Shown: positions 46,378-55,516 of the stretch, piece after piece | How positions within the stretch are numbered: the stretch's first letter is position 1 | Layout: each line of letters starts with the position of its first letter | Assembly: GCF_024703895.1 (NCBI RefSeq) | Contig: NZ_CP087968.1 | Span: 2,914,001-2,978,000 of the forward strand | Reading direction: 5' to 3' | Length of the DNA stretch: 64,000 bases | Origin: Nocardioides sp. B-3 | GTDB lineage: Bacteria; Actinomycetota; Actinomycetes; Propionibacteriales; Nocardioidaceae | Notes under the pieces: generated by a model | Told to the model about the DNA's origin: nothing | The model's input: only the letters and a program-made list of their open reading frames with translations | Databases searched by the model: none | Program-made: the position numbers and the translations under genes

Positions 46378-47196
46378 ATGTCCACTCGAACGCGAGGCGA
46401 CCTCTGCCCGGGCGTGCTCCGGCCCCCGGTCGGCGACCGACGGGATGCTCGTCCGGCTCCGGCTGATCGGCGGGCTCGTGTCGTCGGCGTCGCTGCAGGC
46501 GCTGGCCGACGTCGCCGAGGAGTACGGCGACGGGCGCGTGCACCTCACCTCGCGCGCCAACCTCCAGCTGCGGGCGCTGCCGGGCTCGGGCTCGGCCCTC
46601 TCGTCGGAGGTGCTGGCCGCGATCGAGGCGACCGGGCTGCTGCCGACGCGCAGCCACGAGCTGATCCGCAACGTGATGGTGTCGCTTCGGGCGTGAAGGC
46701 GGCCTCGTCGACCTCCGGGCTGTTGCTGCGCGCCTCGACGAGCTCCTGTGTGCCGATCCTCTCCTCGGCGTCGCTGCCCGGGCGGTTCCTGTTCGTGCTC
46801 GACGACGGACGCGGCGACCTGATCGACCGCGGTTGCGACCTCGGGCTCGTCGCGCTCTCCTCGTCGTCGGTGCAGCTCCGGGTCGGGGCCTGCTTCGGCC
46901 CGGTCGTCCCGGTCTCCGAGGCGGCGGCCGCGCTCGCGGAGCTGGCTCACGCGTTCGCCGTACGACGCGGACGTGGGCCTGCTGCGCCGTGGCACGTGGC
47001 CGAGCTCCCCGAGCCGCTCGTGCCTGCCGTCGCTCCGGATCCACGGCTGCCGTCGCCAGCACCCGCACTGCCGTTCGGTGACCGGCATCTCGAGTTCCCC
47101 GACGGCCTCGATCGCGATGCGGTCCTGACGCTGCCCACTGCCACTCTCGTCGTCACTCCGTGGCGCGGAATCCTGATCCCCGAGGAGACCCCATGA
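46378..47196 (+). CDS. cobG: Precorrin-3B synthase-like protein, short form
   Basis: Nitrite/sulfite-reductase-like protein: RLRLIGGLVSSASLQALADV, HLTSRANLQLRALPGS, LIRNVMVS, after slips near 46440 and 46690-46760 GDLIDRGCDLGLVALS and VVTPWRGILIPEE. CobG oxidises precorrin-3A to precorrin-3B with O2 and a [4Fe-4S] cluster. The gene ends right after TPWRG with an ATGA overlap to cobH, so this is its natural end; the Cys-rich cluster-binding module that usually follows in CobG is not seen. It may be inactive, need a partner, or have a divergent cofactor. Confidence 0.8.
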   Translation: MSTRTRGDLCPGVLRPPVGDRRDARPAPADRRARVVGVAAGAGRRRRGVRRRARAPHLARQPPAAGAAGLGLGPLVGGAGRDRGDRAAADAQPRADPQRDGVASGVKAASSTSGLLLRASTSSCVPILSSASLPGRFLFVLDDGRGDLIDRGCDLGLVALSSSSVQLRVGACFGPVVPVSEAAAALAELAHAFAVRRGRGPAAPWHVAELPEPLVPAVAPDPRLPSPAPALPFGDRHLEFPDGLDRDAVLTLPTATLVVTPWRGILIPEETP

Positions 47197-47865
47197 ACAT
47201 CGTGGACCTGCGCCGCCCGCGCCGGCGCTACGACTACGTCGACGTCGGCCCGGACATCTATCTCGACTCGTTCGCCACGATCCGGCGCGAGGCCGACCTC
47301 GGCGCCGTGCCCGCCGACGCGGAGAAGCTCGCGGTGCGGATGATCCACGGCAGCGGCCGGGTCGACCTCGCCGCAGACCTCGTCATCCACCCCGGCCTGA
47401 TCGCAGCGGCGCGTGCATGGCGCTGGAGGCCGGCGCGCCGATGCTCTGCGACGCCACCATGGTCGCGACCGGCGTGACGCGCGCGCGACTGCCGCGGGAC
47501 AACGAGGTGCTGTGCTTCCTCAACGACCCGCGGGTGCCCGACTGGCGCGTGCCCGGCGGACGACCCGCACGGCCGCCGCCGTCTCGCTGTGGGAGCCGCA
47601 TCTCGAGGGCGCGGTCGTGGCGATCGGCAACGCGCCGACGGCGCTCTTCCACCTGCTGGAGCTGGTGCTCGACGGCGGTCCGCGACCGGCCGCGATCGTC
47701 GGCTGCCCGGTCGGCTTCATCGGCGCCGCCGAGTCCAAGGAGGCGCTCGCTTCGTTTGCGGTCGAGCACGGGATCGACATCCCGTTCGTCACCGTCCGGG
47801 GTCGTCGCGGCGGCTCGGCGATGACCTCGTCCGCCCTCAACGCACTGGCCCGGGAGGAAGAATGA
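47193..47865 (+). CDS. cobH: Precorrin-8X methylmutase
   Basis: Moves the C11 methyl to C12, making hydrogenobyrinate. Visible are YIRPGADI-like YDYVDVGPDIYLDSFATIRR, VRMIHGSGRVDLAADLVIHP (catalytic His in RMIHG), after a slip near 47415 APMLCDATMVATGVTRARLP and after another near 47565 AVVAIGNAPTALFHLLELV and IVGCPVGFIGAAESKEAL. Length is about 224 residues, normal. It starts in an ATGA overlap with cobG and ends in another with cobIJ. Confidence 0.9.
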
Positions 47866-49382
47866 CTGGCAAGTTCACCGTCGTCGGGATCGGCCCGGGT
47901 GACCCGGAGCTGATGACGATCAAGGCGGCCCGGCTCATCGCCGCCGCCGACGTCGTGGCCTACCACGCAGGTGTCAGCAAGCAGTCGCATGCTCGCCGGA
48001 TCGCAGCCGATCTCATCCCGACGGACGCTGTCGAGGAGGAGCTCCGCTACCCGGTCACGACCGGGACCACCGAGCACCCGGGCGGGTATGTCGGGGCGAT
48101 GGCCGACTTCTACGAGTCCTGCGCCGTCCGGTTGGCGGTTCACCTCGACGCCGGCCGCGACGTGGTCCTGCTCGCCGAGGGCGACCCGCTCTTCTACGGC
48201 TCGTCCATGTACCTCCACGACCGCTTCGGCGAGGTCTACGACACCGAGGTGGTGCCGGGGGTGCCAGCCTTCGCAGCGGCCACCGCCACGATCTCGACGC
48301 CACTGGTGCGCCAGTCCGACGTGCTCACGGTCCTGCCCGGGACGCTGCCCGAGCCCGAGCTCGCGCGTCGGCTGGCCGACACGGACGCGGCCATCATCAT
48401 GAAGCTCGGCCGCACGTTCCCGGCAGTTCGCTCGGCGCTCGAGCAGGCTGGTCGTCTCGACGGTGCGTGGTACGTCGAGCGGGCGTCCCAGCCGGAGGAA
48501 CGCTGGCTGCCCGTCGCGGACGTCGATCCGGAGTCCGTCCCCTACTTCTCGCTCGTGGTCGTGCCCGGCGACACCGCACATCGCCCGAGTGCCTCCCGCC
48601 TGCGGAACTCGGCCCCGGCGGTTGAGGAAGGCGCGCTAGCGCCTGTCACGAAGCCCCGGACCCTGCTCGTCGTGGGCCTCGGTCCGGGTCCCGACGGTTG
48701 GCTGACGCCGGAGGTCTCGGCGGCGTTGGCCGACGTCGACCACGTCGTCGGCTACGCGCCGTACGTCTCGCGAGTCCCTCAGCGTCTTGGCTTGACGCGG
48801 CACGCGTCGGGCAACACCGTCGAGGTGGACCGGGCGCGGTTCGCGCTCGACCTCGCGCTCGCGGGCGAGAAGGTGGCCGTCGTGTCCGGGGGCGACGCCG
48901 GGGTCTTCGGGATGGCGGCCGCGGTCTTCGAGGCGGCCGACGACTCGACGTACGCCGATGTGTCGATCCGCGTCCTGCCCGGAGTCAGCGCCGTGCAGGC
49001 CGTGGCGGCGCGGGCCGGTGCCCCGATCGGTGGCGACTTCGCGGTGATGTCGCTCTCGGACCGGCTCAAGCCGTGGTCGGTCGTCGAGCGACGGTTGCGC
49101 GCGATCGCCGAGGCCGACCTCGTGCTCGCGATCTACAACCCGGCGTCGCGCTCGCGGACGTCGCAGGTGGCGACCGCCCGGGACGTGCTGCTGGAGCACC
49201 GCAAGCCCGACACGGTGGTCGTCGTCGGTCGCGACATCGGCCGCGCCGAGGAGTCGCTGACCGTCACCACGCTGGCCGAGCTCGATCCGGACAGCATCGA
49301 CATGAAGTGCCTGCTGATCATCGGCGCCTCCGGCACACGCATCAGCCCGGCGGGCGTCTGGACGCCGAGGTACGTCTCGTGA
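47862..49382 (+). CDS. cobIJ: Bifunctional precorrin-2 C20 / precorrin-3B C17 methyltransferase
   Basis: 506 residues, intact: two tetrapyrrole methylases fused. The CobI half begins KFTVVGIGPGDPELMTIKAA with VLLAEGDPLFYGSSMYLHDR; the CobJ half begins TLLVVGLGPGPDGWLTPEVS with VAVVSGGDAGVFGMAAAVFE and VLAIYNPASRSRTSQ. Both carry the SAM-binding GxGPG motif. CobJ methylates C17 and contracts the ring. The fusion is common in actinobacteria and ensures hand-over around the CobG step. Overlaps cobH and cobM. Confidence 0.95.
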   Translation: MTGKFTVVGIGPGDPELMTIKAARLIAAADVVAYHAGVSKQSHARRIAADLIPTDAVEEELRYPVTTGTTEHPGGYVGAMADFYESCAVRLAVHLDAGRDVVLLAEGDPLFYGSSMYLHDRFGEVYDTEVVPGVPAFAAATATISTPLVRQSDVLTVLPGTLPEPELARRLADTDAAIIMKLGRTFPAVRSALEQAGRLDGAWYVERASQPEERWLPVADVDPESVPYFSLVVVPGDTAHRPSASRLRNSAPAVEEGALAPVTKPRTLLVVGLGPGPDGWLTPEVSAALADVDHVVGYAPYVSRVPQRLGLTRHASGNTVEVDRARFALDLALAGEKVAVVSGGDAGVFGMAAAVFEAADDSTYADVSIRVLPGVSAVQAVAARAGAPIGGDFAVMSLSDRLKPWSVVERRLRAIAEADLVLAIYNPASRSRTSQVATARDVLLEHRKPDTVVVVGRDIGRAEESLTVTTLAELDPDSIDMKCLLIIGASGTRISPAGVWTPRYVS

Positions 49383-50131
49383 CCGTGCACTTCGTCGGGG
49401 CCGGCCCCGGTGCCGCGGACCTGCTGACCGTGCGCGCGACGCGGATGCTGGGCGCGGCCGACGTGGTGCTCTACCCGGGCTCCTACCTCGACCCCGACGT
49501 CCTCTCGCACGTCTCCCCGTCCGCGACGCTGGTCGACACGCAGGACCTCGACCTCGACCAGATCGTGTCCCGGCTCGTTGAGGCGCACGCTGTCGGACAT
49601 GACGTCGTCCGGCTGGCCTCCGGCGACCTGTCCATCTACTCCGCGCTCTCCGAGCAGACCCGCCGCCTCGATGAAGCCGGCGTGCCGTGGGACGTGACGC
49701 CCGGCGTGCCGGCCTACGCAGCCGCGGCCGCGCTCCTCGGTCGCGAGCTGACGGTGCCGCTCGTTGCGCAGTCCGTCGTGCTGACGCGCACCCGGGCGCG
49801 CTCGACCGCGATGCCGTCGGGGGAGTCGCTGGCGGCCTTCGCCGCGACCGGCGCGACGCTGGTGCTGCACCTCGCGATCACGCGCACGCGTTCGCTCATG
49901 GAGGAGATCGAGGGGGAGTACGGCGCCGACTGCCCGGTCGCCGTCGTCCACCGTGCGAGCCAGCCGGACGAGGTCGTCCTGCGCGGAACCGTCGGGACCA
50001 TCGCCGACCTCGTCGAGGGGGCGGGCCTGCGGATGGCCGCGGTGATCCCGGTGGGGCGCGCGCTCGACCCGTTCTCTGGTGGCGAGTCGTATCTCTACGC
50101 CCCCTCCCGTGACCGGAGCACCAAACGGTGA
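49379..50131 (+). CDS. cobM: Precorrin-4 C11-methyltransferase
   Basis: 250 residues, intact. VHFVGAGPGAADLLTVRATR at the N-terminus, VVLYPGSYLDPDVLSH, VRLASGDLSIYSALSEQTRR, DVTPGVPAYAAAAALLGREL and the late TRARSTAMPSGESLAAFA are CobM/CbiF blocks. It adds the C11 methyl using SAM. GTG start overlaps the cobIJ stop; its own stop overlaps bluB. Confidence 0.95.
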   Translation: MTVHFVGAGPGAADLLTVRATRMLGAADVVLYPGSYLDPDVLSHVSPSATLVDTQDLDLDQIVSRLVEAHAVGHDVVRLASGDLSIYSALSEQTRRLDEAGVPWDVTPGVPAYAAAAALLGRELTVPLVAQSVVLTRTRARSTAMPSGESLAAFAATGATLVLHLAITRTRSLMEEIEGEYGADCPVAVVHRASQPDEVVLRGTVGTIADLVEGAGLRMAAVIPVGRALDPFSGGESYLYAPSRDRSTKR

Positions 50132-50781
50132 ACGACCTCTACGACGTGATCAACCGGCGCCGCGACACGCGGCGGGAGTTCACAGGGGCGCCTGTCGATC
50201 CAGCGTCCCTCGAGCGCGTCCTGTCTGCGGCGCACTGCGCGCCGAGCGTCGGGATGAGCCAGCCGTGGGACTTCGTGCTCGTGCGATCCCGTCCCACCCT
50301 TGACTCGTTCAGATCCCATGTCGACGCCGAGCGTTCGACGTACGCCGCCTCGCTCGAGGGTGAGCGGGCCACGACCTTCGACAAGATCAAGGTCGAGGGC
50401 ATCGTCGAGTCCGGGCTCGGGATCGTGGTCGGCTACGACCCGTCGCGCGGGGGACCCAACGTGCTCGGTCGTCATGCCATCGCCGACGCCGGGCTCTACT
50501 CCGTCGTCTGCGCCATCCAGAACCTCTGGCTCGCCGCGACCGCCGAGGGCCTCGGCGTCGGGTGGGTCAGTTTCTACCGCGAGGACTTCCTGCGCGACCT
50601 CGTCGGCTTCCCCGCCCACGTCCGCCCGGTGGCGTGGCTGTGCGTCGGGGCGGTCTCCGAGCTGCCGGAGGTGCCGGACCTCGAGCGATTCGGCTGGCGA
50701 CATCGCTCACCGCTCAAGGGTGTCGTGCACGAGGGTCGGTACGGCGATGCGCTTACCGAGACGCAGTCCGCCCGCTTGTAG
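50128..50781 (+). CDS. bluB: 5,6-dimethylbenzimidazole synthase
   Basis: 217 residues, intact, flavin-destroying BluB. Nitroreductase-like fold with NRRRDTRREFTGAPVDPASL, AHCAPSVGMSQPWDFVLVRS, GLGIVVGYDP, IADAGLYSVVCAIQNLWLAA and GVGWVSFYRED. It converts FMNH2 and O2 to the lower ligand of cobalamin, so the host can make true B12 aerobically. GTG start overlaps the cobM stop. Confidence 0.95.
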   Translation: MNDLYDVINRRRDTRREFTGAPVDPASLERVLSAAHCAPSVGMSQPWDFVLVRSRPTLDSFRSHVDAERSTYAASLEGERATTFDKIKVEGIVESGLGIVVGYDPSRGGPNVLGRHAIADAGLYSVVCAIQNLWLAATAEGLGVGWVSFYREDFLRDLVGFPAHVRPVAWLCVGAVSELPEVPDLERFGWRHRSPLKGVVHEGRYGDALTETQSARL

Positions 50782-50791
50782 GCTCGACAGG

Positions 50792-51376
50792 ATGGACGAC
50801 AACGTGATGCGAGCGCTCCAGAAGGTGATGGCCGAACAGGCAGACCGGCCGTTCGGTGATGTCGAGTCGCAGTCTGGTCGGACTCTGCAGCCATTCAGCG
50901 TTGCCAGTCAGCAAGGCGCTACCAACCTGCTGAGCAAGGCCAGCAGGGCGCTCGATGACGGTGACCTGAACCGGGCAAAGGCTTTCATCGATCGAGCCGT
51001 GCGCCTGCCGTACGACCATCATGAACTAGCGGCTCCGGCTGCCCGGGCAGCGCACATGGAACTCTTCTGTCTTGTCACGGACACGTTGGAAGAGTGCGAG
51101 CCCGGCGACTCACGGTGGCTCGACGCCGCGCTCGTGGTGCTGTCGACGGCCGACGACGCGGCCGGCTTCGACCTGCGGGACGTCCTCATGGCCATCGATC
51201 AAGACTACGAATTGAGCTCACGGGAGCGCTCGCGGATCCGCTCTGCGGTCGCTCCGATCCCGAAGCGTGCGGAGTTGAGGGACCTCGAGCTGAGCGCGGC
51301 AGAACTGGGTGACCAAGTGATGTCCATCTTGGTCGCCTGCCGGGCCTATCGGTCAAGGGTCGACGTACCCATGTAG
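50792..51376 (+). CDS. Hypothetical protein between bluB and cobL
   Basis: 194 residues, intact frame, mostly helical and acidic: RALQKVMAEQADRPFGDVES, ATNLLSKASRALDDGDLNRA, AKAFIDRAVRLPYDHHELAA and LRDLELSAAELGDQVMSIL. The RALDDGDLNRAKAFIDRAV stretch looks like a single TPR-like hairpin. It starts 10 bp after bluB, so it may be cotranscribed, yet codon use is less GC-extreme than in the cob genes. No known cobalamin role. It ends at a strong two-way terminator. Confidence 0.7.
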   Translation: MDDNVMRALQKVMAEQADRPFGDVESQSGRTLQPFSVASQQGATNLLSKASRALDDGDLNRAKAFIDRAVRLPYDHHELAAPAARAAHMELFCLVTDTLEECEPGDSRWLDAALVVLSTADDAAGFDLRDVLMAIDQDYELSSRERSRIRSAVAPIPKRAELRDLELSAAELGDQVMSILVACRAYRSRVDVPM

Positions 51377-51421
51377 GACTTGTTGCCCCTCTCCATCGCA
51401 TGAAGGGGCCACAAGTCCTAC
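51373..51421. terminator. Bidirectional terminator between the 50792 gene and cobL
   Basis: GTAGGACTTGT and ACAAGTCCTAC, with GCCCCT and AGGGGC inside, form a stem of about 17 bp with one bulged or mismatched position and a loop around CTCCATCGCATG. It covers the stops of both convergent genes. A stem this long without T runs on either side should stop transcription from both directions. Confidence 0.8.
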
Positions 51422-52681
51422 ACGTGTATGCCGATGTGCTGGGCGACCTCCCCGATTGGGCGTGTACGCCCACTGGGTGACGGTGCGTGCCGGCGTCCAG
51501 CCCGTGAAGGTGCCGACGGGAGCCGCGGCCTCGACCGAGATCCGGGTCAGCTCGCCGCCGTGCTCGTTGTAGGCCCGGGGCCAGACGTTGCTCGGTCTCC
51601 AGCGTCACGCCGTGGACGACGAGCCGTCTGCCGGGGGACAGCGCGGCCCGGGCAGGCGTCGAGGACGCCCGGAGCGGTCGCGCCGCCGCCGATGAAGATC
51701 GCGTCGGGTGCCGGGAGGCCGGTCAGGGCGTCGGGTGCGCGGCCGGTGACAACGGACAGGCCGGGTACGCCGAGGCGCGACGCGTTCCTCAGGATCCGGG
51801 CCGCGCGGTCGGGGTTTCCCTCGACGGCGGTGGCGCGGCAGGTCGGGTGGGCGCGCATCCACTCGATCCCGATCGAGCCGGCGCCGGCGCCGACGTCCCA
51901 CAGGTGCTCGCCGGGAACGGGAGCGAGCCGCGCCGGGGGCGGACGCGCGCAGGTCCCGCTTGGTCAGCTGGCCGTCGTGCTCGAAGGCGTCGTCGGGGAG
52001 CCCGGCGGTCCAGCCGAACCGGTGCGGACCGACCGGGTCGAGCGCGAGGACGTGGAGACGAGGAGCGCCACCGGACCAGTCCCGTGCCAGACCGACCGAC
52101 TGCGATTCCGACGGAGCACCGAGCTCGCCGAGGACGTGCAGGGTGCTGTCGCCGTACCCCACCTCGGTCAGGAGACCGGCGACGGCGGCGGGCGTCTGCT
52201 CGTCGTAGGAGAGCACGAGGACGCGGCGCCCGGGGGCCAGCTCGCGCAGGACCGGGGCCGGGTCGCGGCCGACCGGGCTGACCACGGTGCAGGACTCGGC
52301 AGGCCAGCCGAGCCGGGCCCGCGCCGGGGCGACGGAGGAGACCGCGGGATGGATGGTCACGCGGTCGGCGCCGAGGAAGTCGATCAGGGTGGTGCCGATG
52401 CCGGAGACGAGCGGGTCGCCGGAGGCGAGGGCGACGACGTCTCCATCGAGACCGGCGAGCAGGTCGGGCAGCCCCGCCCGCAAGGGCGAGGGCCACGGCA
52501 CACGGCGCTGACCGGGGACGTCGGGCAGCAGGTCGAGGTGGCGCTCGCCGCCGAGCACGACCGCGGCCCGCACGATCAGCTCCTTCATCTCGATCGGCAG
52601 CCCCGACCAGCCGTCGGCACCGATCCCGACGACCGTGACGGTCGGCTGGGATGGACGGGGGAGTCGGTCACGAGGCCGCAC
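51418..52681 (-). CDS. cobL: Precorrin-6Y C5,15-methyltransferase (decarboxylating)
   Basis: About 420 residues combining a CbiE-type methylase ([40 protein letters not shown]) with a CbiT-type domain after a slip near 51925 ([20 protein letters not shown] and [20 protein letters not shown]). It methylates C5 and C15 and removes the C12 acetate carboxyl. A further slip near 51450 restores the end [10 protein letters not shown] and the stop at 51418. The start may be the ATG at 52681 or, after a slip, the GTG at 52671. Read opposite to its neighbours, away from riboswitch 2. Confidence 0.85.
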
Positions 52682-52700
52682 GCTATCGTCACCGCAGGCA

Positions 52701-52848
52701 CGAGGTGCCCCAACGGCTCGTCCTTCGGAAACGGTGGACAGCAGTCGGAGGGGAGAATCTGGGAAGCCGGTGAAAGTCCGGCACAGGCCCGCTGCGGTGA
52801 ATCAGGCCCCTTGCGAGAGGGGACCCGACAAGTCCGAAGACCGGCCTC
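52701..52848 (+). promoter_or_regulatory. Cobalamin riboswitch 2
   Basis: Core GGGAAGCCGGTGAAAGTCC, then GGCACAGGCCCGCTGCGGTG and AGTCCGAAGACCGGCC, bounded by CGAGG near 52701 and CCTCG near 52844. It lies 43 bp before the chelatase gene with a GGGAGCC leader between. This compact form should control the chelatase-cobO-cobBC-cobT-cobS-cobD operon. Confidence 0.92.
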
Positions 52849-52890
52849 GCGTCCGACCAATTTGTTCGGCACAGCGAGCGGGAGCCTCAC

Positions 52891-54902
52891 ATGCCTTTGC
52901 AGTATCCATTTTCTGCCGTCCTCGGTTGCGAGGCCGACGACCTCGACGACATGGGCCCGGCCCTCGTCCTCACCACGATCGCCCCCGAGATCGGTGGCGT
53001 GCTGGTGCGCGGCGAGAAGGGCACGGCCAAGTCGACTACCGTCCGGGCGCTGGCGGCGGTGCTGCCGCCGGTCGACGTCTTCGCCGGGGACCGGTTCTCG
53101 ATCGACCCCGCCGATGCGTCCGCATCGTCGCCCGACGGTCCCTTCGCCGAGGACGCCGACGTGCTGACCCGGCCGGTCCGGCTCGTCGAGCTGCCCGTCG
53201 GTGCCACCGAGGACCGCGTGCTCGGCTCGCTGCACCTCGAGCGCGCGCTGTCGCAGGGCAAGGTGGAGTACGAACCCGGCCTGCTCGCCCGCGCCCACCG
53301 CGGGATCTTGTACGTCGACGAGGTCAACCTGCTCCACGACCACCTCGTCGACCTGCTGCTCGACGCCGCCGCGATGGGCCGGGTCACGATCGAGCGCGAC
53401 GGGGTGTCCGTCGAGCACGCCGCCCGCTTCGTGCTGATCGGCACCATGAACCCCGAGGAGGGCGAGCTCCGCCCGCAGCTCCTCGACCGCTTCGGGCTGA
53501 CCGTCGAGGTCGCCGCCCCGCGCGAGCCGACGCTGCGCGCCGAGGTCGTACGCCGACGGATGGCCTTCGACGTCGACGCCGTTGCCTTCAGCGAGCGCTA
53601 CCGCTCCCGTGACCTGGCGCTGACCGCGCGGGTCGAGTCTGCTCGCGACCATCTCGCGAAGGTCCGCCTGACCGACATCGCGCTGCTGAAGATCGCGGAG
53701 ATCTGCGCGGCCTTCGAGGTCGACGGCCTGCGTGCCGACATCGTCACCGCACGTACGGCCGTCGCGCACGCCGCCCGGGAGGGCCGCGACGAGGTCACCC
53801 GCGCCGACATCCGCCGGGCCGCGCTGCTGTCGCTCCCGCACCGCCGCCGTCGCAACCCGTTCGATGCCCCGGGCCTCGACGAGGACCTGCTCGACCAGCT
53901 GCTCGGTGACGACGAGCTGCCGCCGGAGCCGCCGGAGGGGCCGGCGCCGGACGACGACCCGGGACGTCATGAGGACGGGTCGTCCGAACAGCCAGATCCC
54001 ATGACGTCAGGGGAGGGCAGCGAGCCCTCCGAGGGGGCCGCCGAGCCGCCCCTTGGACCTGAGTCTTCTCGAGACTCAGGTCCAAGCGCCGACTCAGTGG
54101 TCGGAGCCGCGGCGGCCTACCGGCCGAAGCTGCTGACCGTGAACGGGCTGGGGGAAGGCGCCGCCGGAAGGCGCAGCCGGGCGCTGGCCGGGTCGGGAAG
54201 AAGGGTCGGCGCGACGCCCGGGACGAGCGGTTCTCTGCACCTCGTCGAGACGCTGATGGCCGCCGCGGGCAAGCAGCCCGCCCGCGGTCGGACCACGGAT
54301 CGCGTCGACCTGCGTGCCGAGGACCTGCGCATCGCCGTACGCGAAGGACGGGAGGCCAACCCGGTGCTCTTCTGCGTCGACGCGTCCGGTTCGATGGCGG
54401 CCCGCAAGCGGATGACCCAGTCAAGACCGCGGTGCTGTCACTGCTGATGGACGCCTATCGCCGGCGCGACAAGGTCGGCCTGATCACCTTCCGCGGCCAC
54501 AGCGCCGAGCTCACCCTGCCGCCCACGCACTCGGTCGAGATCGCCGCGCGGCGCCCGGACGAGCTGCCGGCGGGAGGGCGTACGCCGCTGGCGACCGGGC
54601 TCCTCGAGGCCGCGACCGTGCTCCAGCGCGAGCGCCTGCGCGACCCGCGGCTCAGGCCGTTGCTCGTGGTGGTGACCGATGGTCGCGCCACCGACGGCGC
54701 CGACGCCGTTGCTCGTTCCCTTCGGGCTGCGGAGTACCTCGCCGGCCTCCGCGTCACGACGGTGGTGATCGACGGAGAGGGCGGGCCGTTGCGGCTCGGG
54801 CTCGCGGTCCGGCTGGCCGAGGTGCTCGGCGCCGAGCACCTCCCGGTCGCCGAGGTGACCGCGGGAAGCGTTGACCGGCTCCGTGAAGCGGGGGTGGCCT
54901 GA
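52891..54902 (+). CDS. ChlI-ChlD fused chelatase ATPase, putative cobaltochelatase subunit
   Basis: About 670 residues. AAA+ ATPase with Walker A VRGEKGTAKSTTVRALA and ILYVDEVNLLHDHLVDLLLD (Walker B), VLIGTMNPEEGELRPQLLDR sensor; then an acidic Pro-rich linker (53880-54110); then a VWA domain with MIDAS motif FCVDASGSMAARKRM. A slip near 54420 links the VWA end (GLITFRGHSAELTLPPTHSV and PLVVVTDGRATDG). In actinobacteria this fused protein acts with CobN in place of CobS/CobT for cobalt insertion (family inference). CobN is not in the window. Confidence 0.85.
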
Positions 54903-55516
54903 TGCCGAAGGGTCAGCCGATCGCCGTACCGGACGACGGGCTCACCACCCGGCAGCGCCGCAACCGCCCGCTCGTGATGGTGCACACCGGCGACGGCAAG
55001 GGGAAGTCGACGGCCGCCTTCGGGGTCGGCATCCGCGGCTGGAACCGGGGCTGGAAGGTCGGGGTCTTCCAGTTCGTGAAGTCCGCCAAGTGGCGCATCG
55101 GCGAGCAGACCGTGCTCGAGCGCCCGGGCAGCCTGCACGAGGAGACCGGCGAGGGCGGACCGGTCGAGTGGCACAAGATGGGTTCCGGCTGGTCCCGGAC
55201 GCGCAAGCACGGCGACGACGTCGACCACGCCACCGCGGCCGTCGAGGGCTGGCAGGAGATCAAGCGCCGCCTCGCCGAGGAGACGCACGACCTGCTGATC
55301 CTCGACGAGTTCACCTACCCGATGAAGTGGGGCTGGGTCGACGTCGACGACGTCGTCGCGACGCTGCGTGACCGGCCCGGCTTCCAGCACGTGATCATCA
55401 CCGGCCGCAACGCCGACCCCCGGCTCATCGAGGTCGCCGACCCGGTCACCGAGATGACCAAGGTCAAGCACCCGATGGACGCCGGACAGAAGGGCCAGAA
55501 GGGCATCGAGTGGTGA
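54902..55516 (+). CDS. cobO: Cob(I)yrinic acid a,c-diamide adenosyltransferase
   Basis: 204 residues, intact, BtuR/CobA type. Walker A VHTGDGKGKSTAAFGVGIRG, LILDEFTYPMKWGWVDVDDV and IITGRNADPRLIEVADPVTE. It transfers the adenosyl group of ATP to Co(I) of the corrin. The ATG at 54902 overlaps the chelatase stop, and its stop overlaps the next start. Confidence 0.95.
   Translation: MPKGQPIAVPDDGLTTRQRRNRPLVMVHTGDGKGKSTAAFGVGIRGWNRGWKVGVFQFVKSAKWRIGEQTVLERPGSLHEETGEGGPVEWHKMGSGWSRTRKHGDDVDHATAAVEGWQEIKRRLAEETHDLLILDEFTYPMKWGWVDVDDVVATLRDRPGFQHVIITGRNADPRLIEVADPVTEMTKVKHPMDAGQKGQKGIEW

Noticed and set aside
52585..53970. Long leftward open frame opposite the chelatase gene
   Set aside because: It crosses riboswitch 2 and the start of the chelatase gene, and its translation has no domain sense.
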